A model generated the notes under the pieces. That model had not been told where the DNA came from and did not search any database. It saw only the letters and a program-made list of their open reading frames with translations. Made by a program: the position numbers and the translations under genes. 7,593 bases of DNA from an uncultured Lentisphaeria bacterium (lineage in GTDB: Bacteria > Verrucomicrobiota > Lentisphaeria > Victivallales > Victivallaceae). Location of the stretch: contig CALABZ010000399.1 of assembly GCA_937888615.1 (NCBI GenBank), forward strand, positions 1 to 7,593, given 5' to 3'. How positions within the stretch are numbered: the first letter of the stretch is position 1; the number at the start of each line of letters is the position of its first letter. Shown here piece after piece: positions 6,463 to 7,593 of the stretch.

Positions 6463-7412
6463 GAAAATGATCTTAATATAAGGTCCTGGCAAACGTTTTT
6501 CCAGCCGCGTCCGTACTTGAAATAGCGCTTGTTGCTGATTTCTTTGCATACCATTGGAATGCGCTTGAAAATATTGCAGTTCATTTCGGAACGGATTTTA
6601 CAATGATCCCGGCGGTCACATAGCAGATTGAACACATTTTTATCAATATTCCGGCCGGCGGATGACAGGCGTTCGAGCAATTCCGAATACAGCCGCGCAT
6701 TCCAGGCGCAGCGGTTTTGCCTGATGGAATCCAGCGCCTGCTGAAGCTGGTTGGATTTTCCCGCTTTGCTTAAATTGGAACCGTGTTGGCGGAATTGCGT
6801 CAGGCATTCGGAAGTGAAACTCCATCTTTCCGTTGCTTCGATCATCAGCCCCAGCCAGGTGTCATGGCATTCTTCAAGCTCGGGAAACGGCAGAATCAAG
6901 TCTTTCAACCGGCTCCTGAAAGCCATGTTGTGCCCTGCCGCGGGTATACGCTTGACAAAAAAATCAAGATTGCCGTAATGGTTGGATTCCGGCGGATTCC
7001 CGGAAAAACCGCGCAAGTCCCAATGGGTATACCCGAGAGGTTTTAATTCATGGTCTACAACTTCGCTGTTGCAGAACGCTCCGCCGCAACTCGGGGAGGC
7101 ATTGAGCAGGGAAACAAGCCGGCAAATTTTATTCCTGTGCCAAACATCGTCCTGATCGGAAAGAAATATGATGTCACCGCTGGTAAGCGAGATCGCTTTT
7201 TCAAAGTTCTTGCTGACTCCCAAAGTCGAATCATTCCGATAATATTGTATAATGCCGGGATATTGTTCAATAAACGGCTCGATTTCCCTGAAGGTTCCGG
7301 TTTTCTCCGAATCGTCGCAAATGATTATTTCATCAGGCTTGACAGTTTGTTTTATAATGCTGTCCAACTGCGTGGATAAGAAAAATAAGCGGCAAATTTC
7401 TTGAGCGGACAT
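6456..7412 (-). CDS. Family 2 glycosyltransferase (GT-A fold), N-terminus apparently incomplete, 318 aa
   Basis: This is an inverting nucleotide-sugar glycosyltransferase of the rhamnosyl/galactosyl-like GT2 group. IIICDDS (29-35) holds the first nucleotide-binding acids. LGVSKNFEKAISLTSGDIIF (64-83) runs into SDQDDVW (85-91), which contains the metal-binding DxD. AAGHNMAFR (158-166) and HDTWL (183-187) match acceptor-site and catalytic-base regions. Residues 200-318 are helical. The protein should act at the cytoplasmic membrane face. Normally about 10-15 residues with a (V/I)SIxMxTYNG strand and loop precede FLxxQLDSI. Here the ATG is followed directly by AQEICRLFFLSTQLDSI, lacking that motif. 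The frame stays open upstream to a TGA at 7470-7472 but has no ATG, GTG or TTG there, and no good ribosome binding site is seen. It may be a divergent gene, a 5'-damaged gene or a sequence error. Its end overlaps the convergent methyltransferase by seven bases. Confidence 0.82.
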   Translation of the reverse strand: MSAQEICRLFFLSTQLDSIIKQTVKPDEIIICDDSEKTGTFREIEPFIEQYPGIIQYYRNDSTLGVSKNFEKAISLTSGDIIFLSDQDDVWHRNKICRLVSLLNASPSCGGAFCNSEVVDHELKPLGYTHWDLRGFSGNPPESNHYGNLDFFVKRIPAAGHNMAFRSRLKDLILPFPELEECHDTWLGLMIEATERWSFTSECLTQFRQHGSNLSKAGKSNQLQQALDSIRQNRCAWNARLYSELLERLSSAGRNIDKNVFNLLCDRRDHCKIRSEMNCNIFKRIPMVCKEISNKRYFKYGRGWKNVCQDLILRSFSH

Positions 7413-7446
7413 TGCGAACGTCTTATAATTTTCTGTTATGTGAACC

Positions 7447-7467
7447 GCTTCCGGCGAATCCAGAAGC
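7447..7467. repeat. Inverted repeat in the leader of the GT2 gene
   Basis: GCTTCTGG and CCGGAAGC (as read on the - strand) flank a five-base loop, giving an 8-bp stem with one G-T wobble pair. It lies between the proposed promoter and the GT2 ATG. On the + strand the hairpin is followed by TTTCAATCTTT, too interrupted for a confident terminator. It could be a leader hairpin, a relic of a + strand terminator, or chance. Confidence 0.4.
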
Positions 7468-7478
7468 TTTCAATCTTT

Positions 7479-7506
7479 AAAATACCATCCGCCAAACCAT
7501 TGTCAA
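7479..7506 (-). promoter_or_regulatory. Candidate sigma70-type promoter for the GT2 gene
   Basis: On the - strand, a consensus TTGACA (7501-7506) is followed after 16 bases by TATTTT (7479-7484), a four-of-six match to the -10 box. Transcription would start near 7472, about 60 bases before the ATG at 7412. The remaining bases 7507-7593 hold no gene I can support; frames open there are too short to judge. Confidence 0.45.
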
Positions 7507-7593
7507 GCAACAAAATCACGGAAAAGAACAAAATTTATCCAGTCAACGATCTGCCGAATCGTCACGGCATCGCGCTGTCATCTGTACCTGCGG

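Noticed and set aside
7050..7379. Open frame of 109 codons on the + strand
   Set aside because: Opposite the GT2 gene, whose DQDD and other motifs are on the - strand.
7507..7593. Short open frames at the right edge on both strands
   Set aside because: Several frames are open over fewer than 40 codons and none shows a recognisable motif, so no gene can be supported.

Overview
The window is bacterial DNA from a surface-glycan biosynthesis locus (O-antigen, capsule or a protein-linked glycan). Six tightly packed genes run on the + strand (1-6462), and one glycosyltransferase gene runs towards them on the - strand (6456-7412). The encoded families are typical of accessory polysaccharide clusters. 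The lineage cannot be fixed from the sequence. The gene types fit a Gram-negative bacterium of middling GC, and base composition varies strongly between and even within genes, as is usual in clusters assembled by exchange.

Layout. (1) 1-948: C-terminal part of an asparagine-synthase-like amidotransferase, cut by the window edge. (2) 945-1331: a 128-residue protein of unknown function, joined to gene 1 by an ATGA overlap. (3) 1334-2392: a class I SAM methyltransferase with a long, AT-rich C-terminal part. (4) 2446-3570: a full-length N-acetyl sugar amidotransferase of the WbpG/PseA type. (5) 3573-4388: a second methyltransferase with an N-terminal four-cysteine zinc site. (6) 4396-5733: a capsule-type (KpsS/KpsC-like) glycosyltransferase. 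(7) 5749-6462: a third SAM methyltransferase. (8) 7412-6456 on the - strand: a GT2 glycosyltransferase whose N-terminus looks incomplete, preceded by a plausible sigma70 promoter.

How the genes may work together (inference). The asparagine-synthase-like protein and the WbpG-type protein are both ATP-dependent nitrogen-transfer enzymes. Together they suggest a glycan carrying amide or amidine groups. Three different methyltransferases suggest that it is also methylated, and the two glycosyltransferases would add sugars. No sugar-nucleotide pathway genes, flippase, polymerase or HisH/HisF-like ammonia partners lie in the window, so the cluster must extend beyond it, at least to the left.

The + strand genes have gaps of -4, 2, 53, 2, 7 and 15 nt with no convincing internal promoter, so they are probably one operon starting left of the window. 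I see no RNA genes, CRISPR arrays, insertion sequences or attachment sites. Points most worth a second look are the altered active-site motif of gene 1, the unknown coupled protein (gene 2), and the missing N-terminus of the GT2 enzyme.
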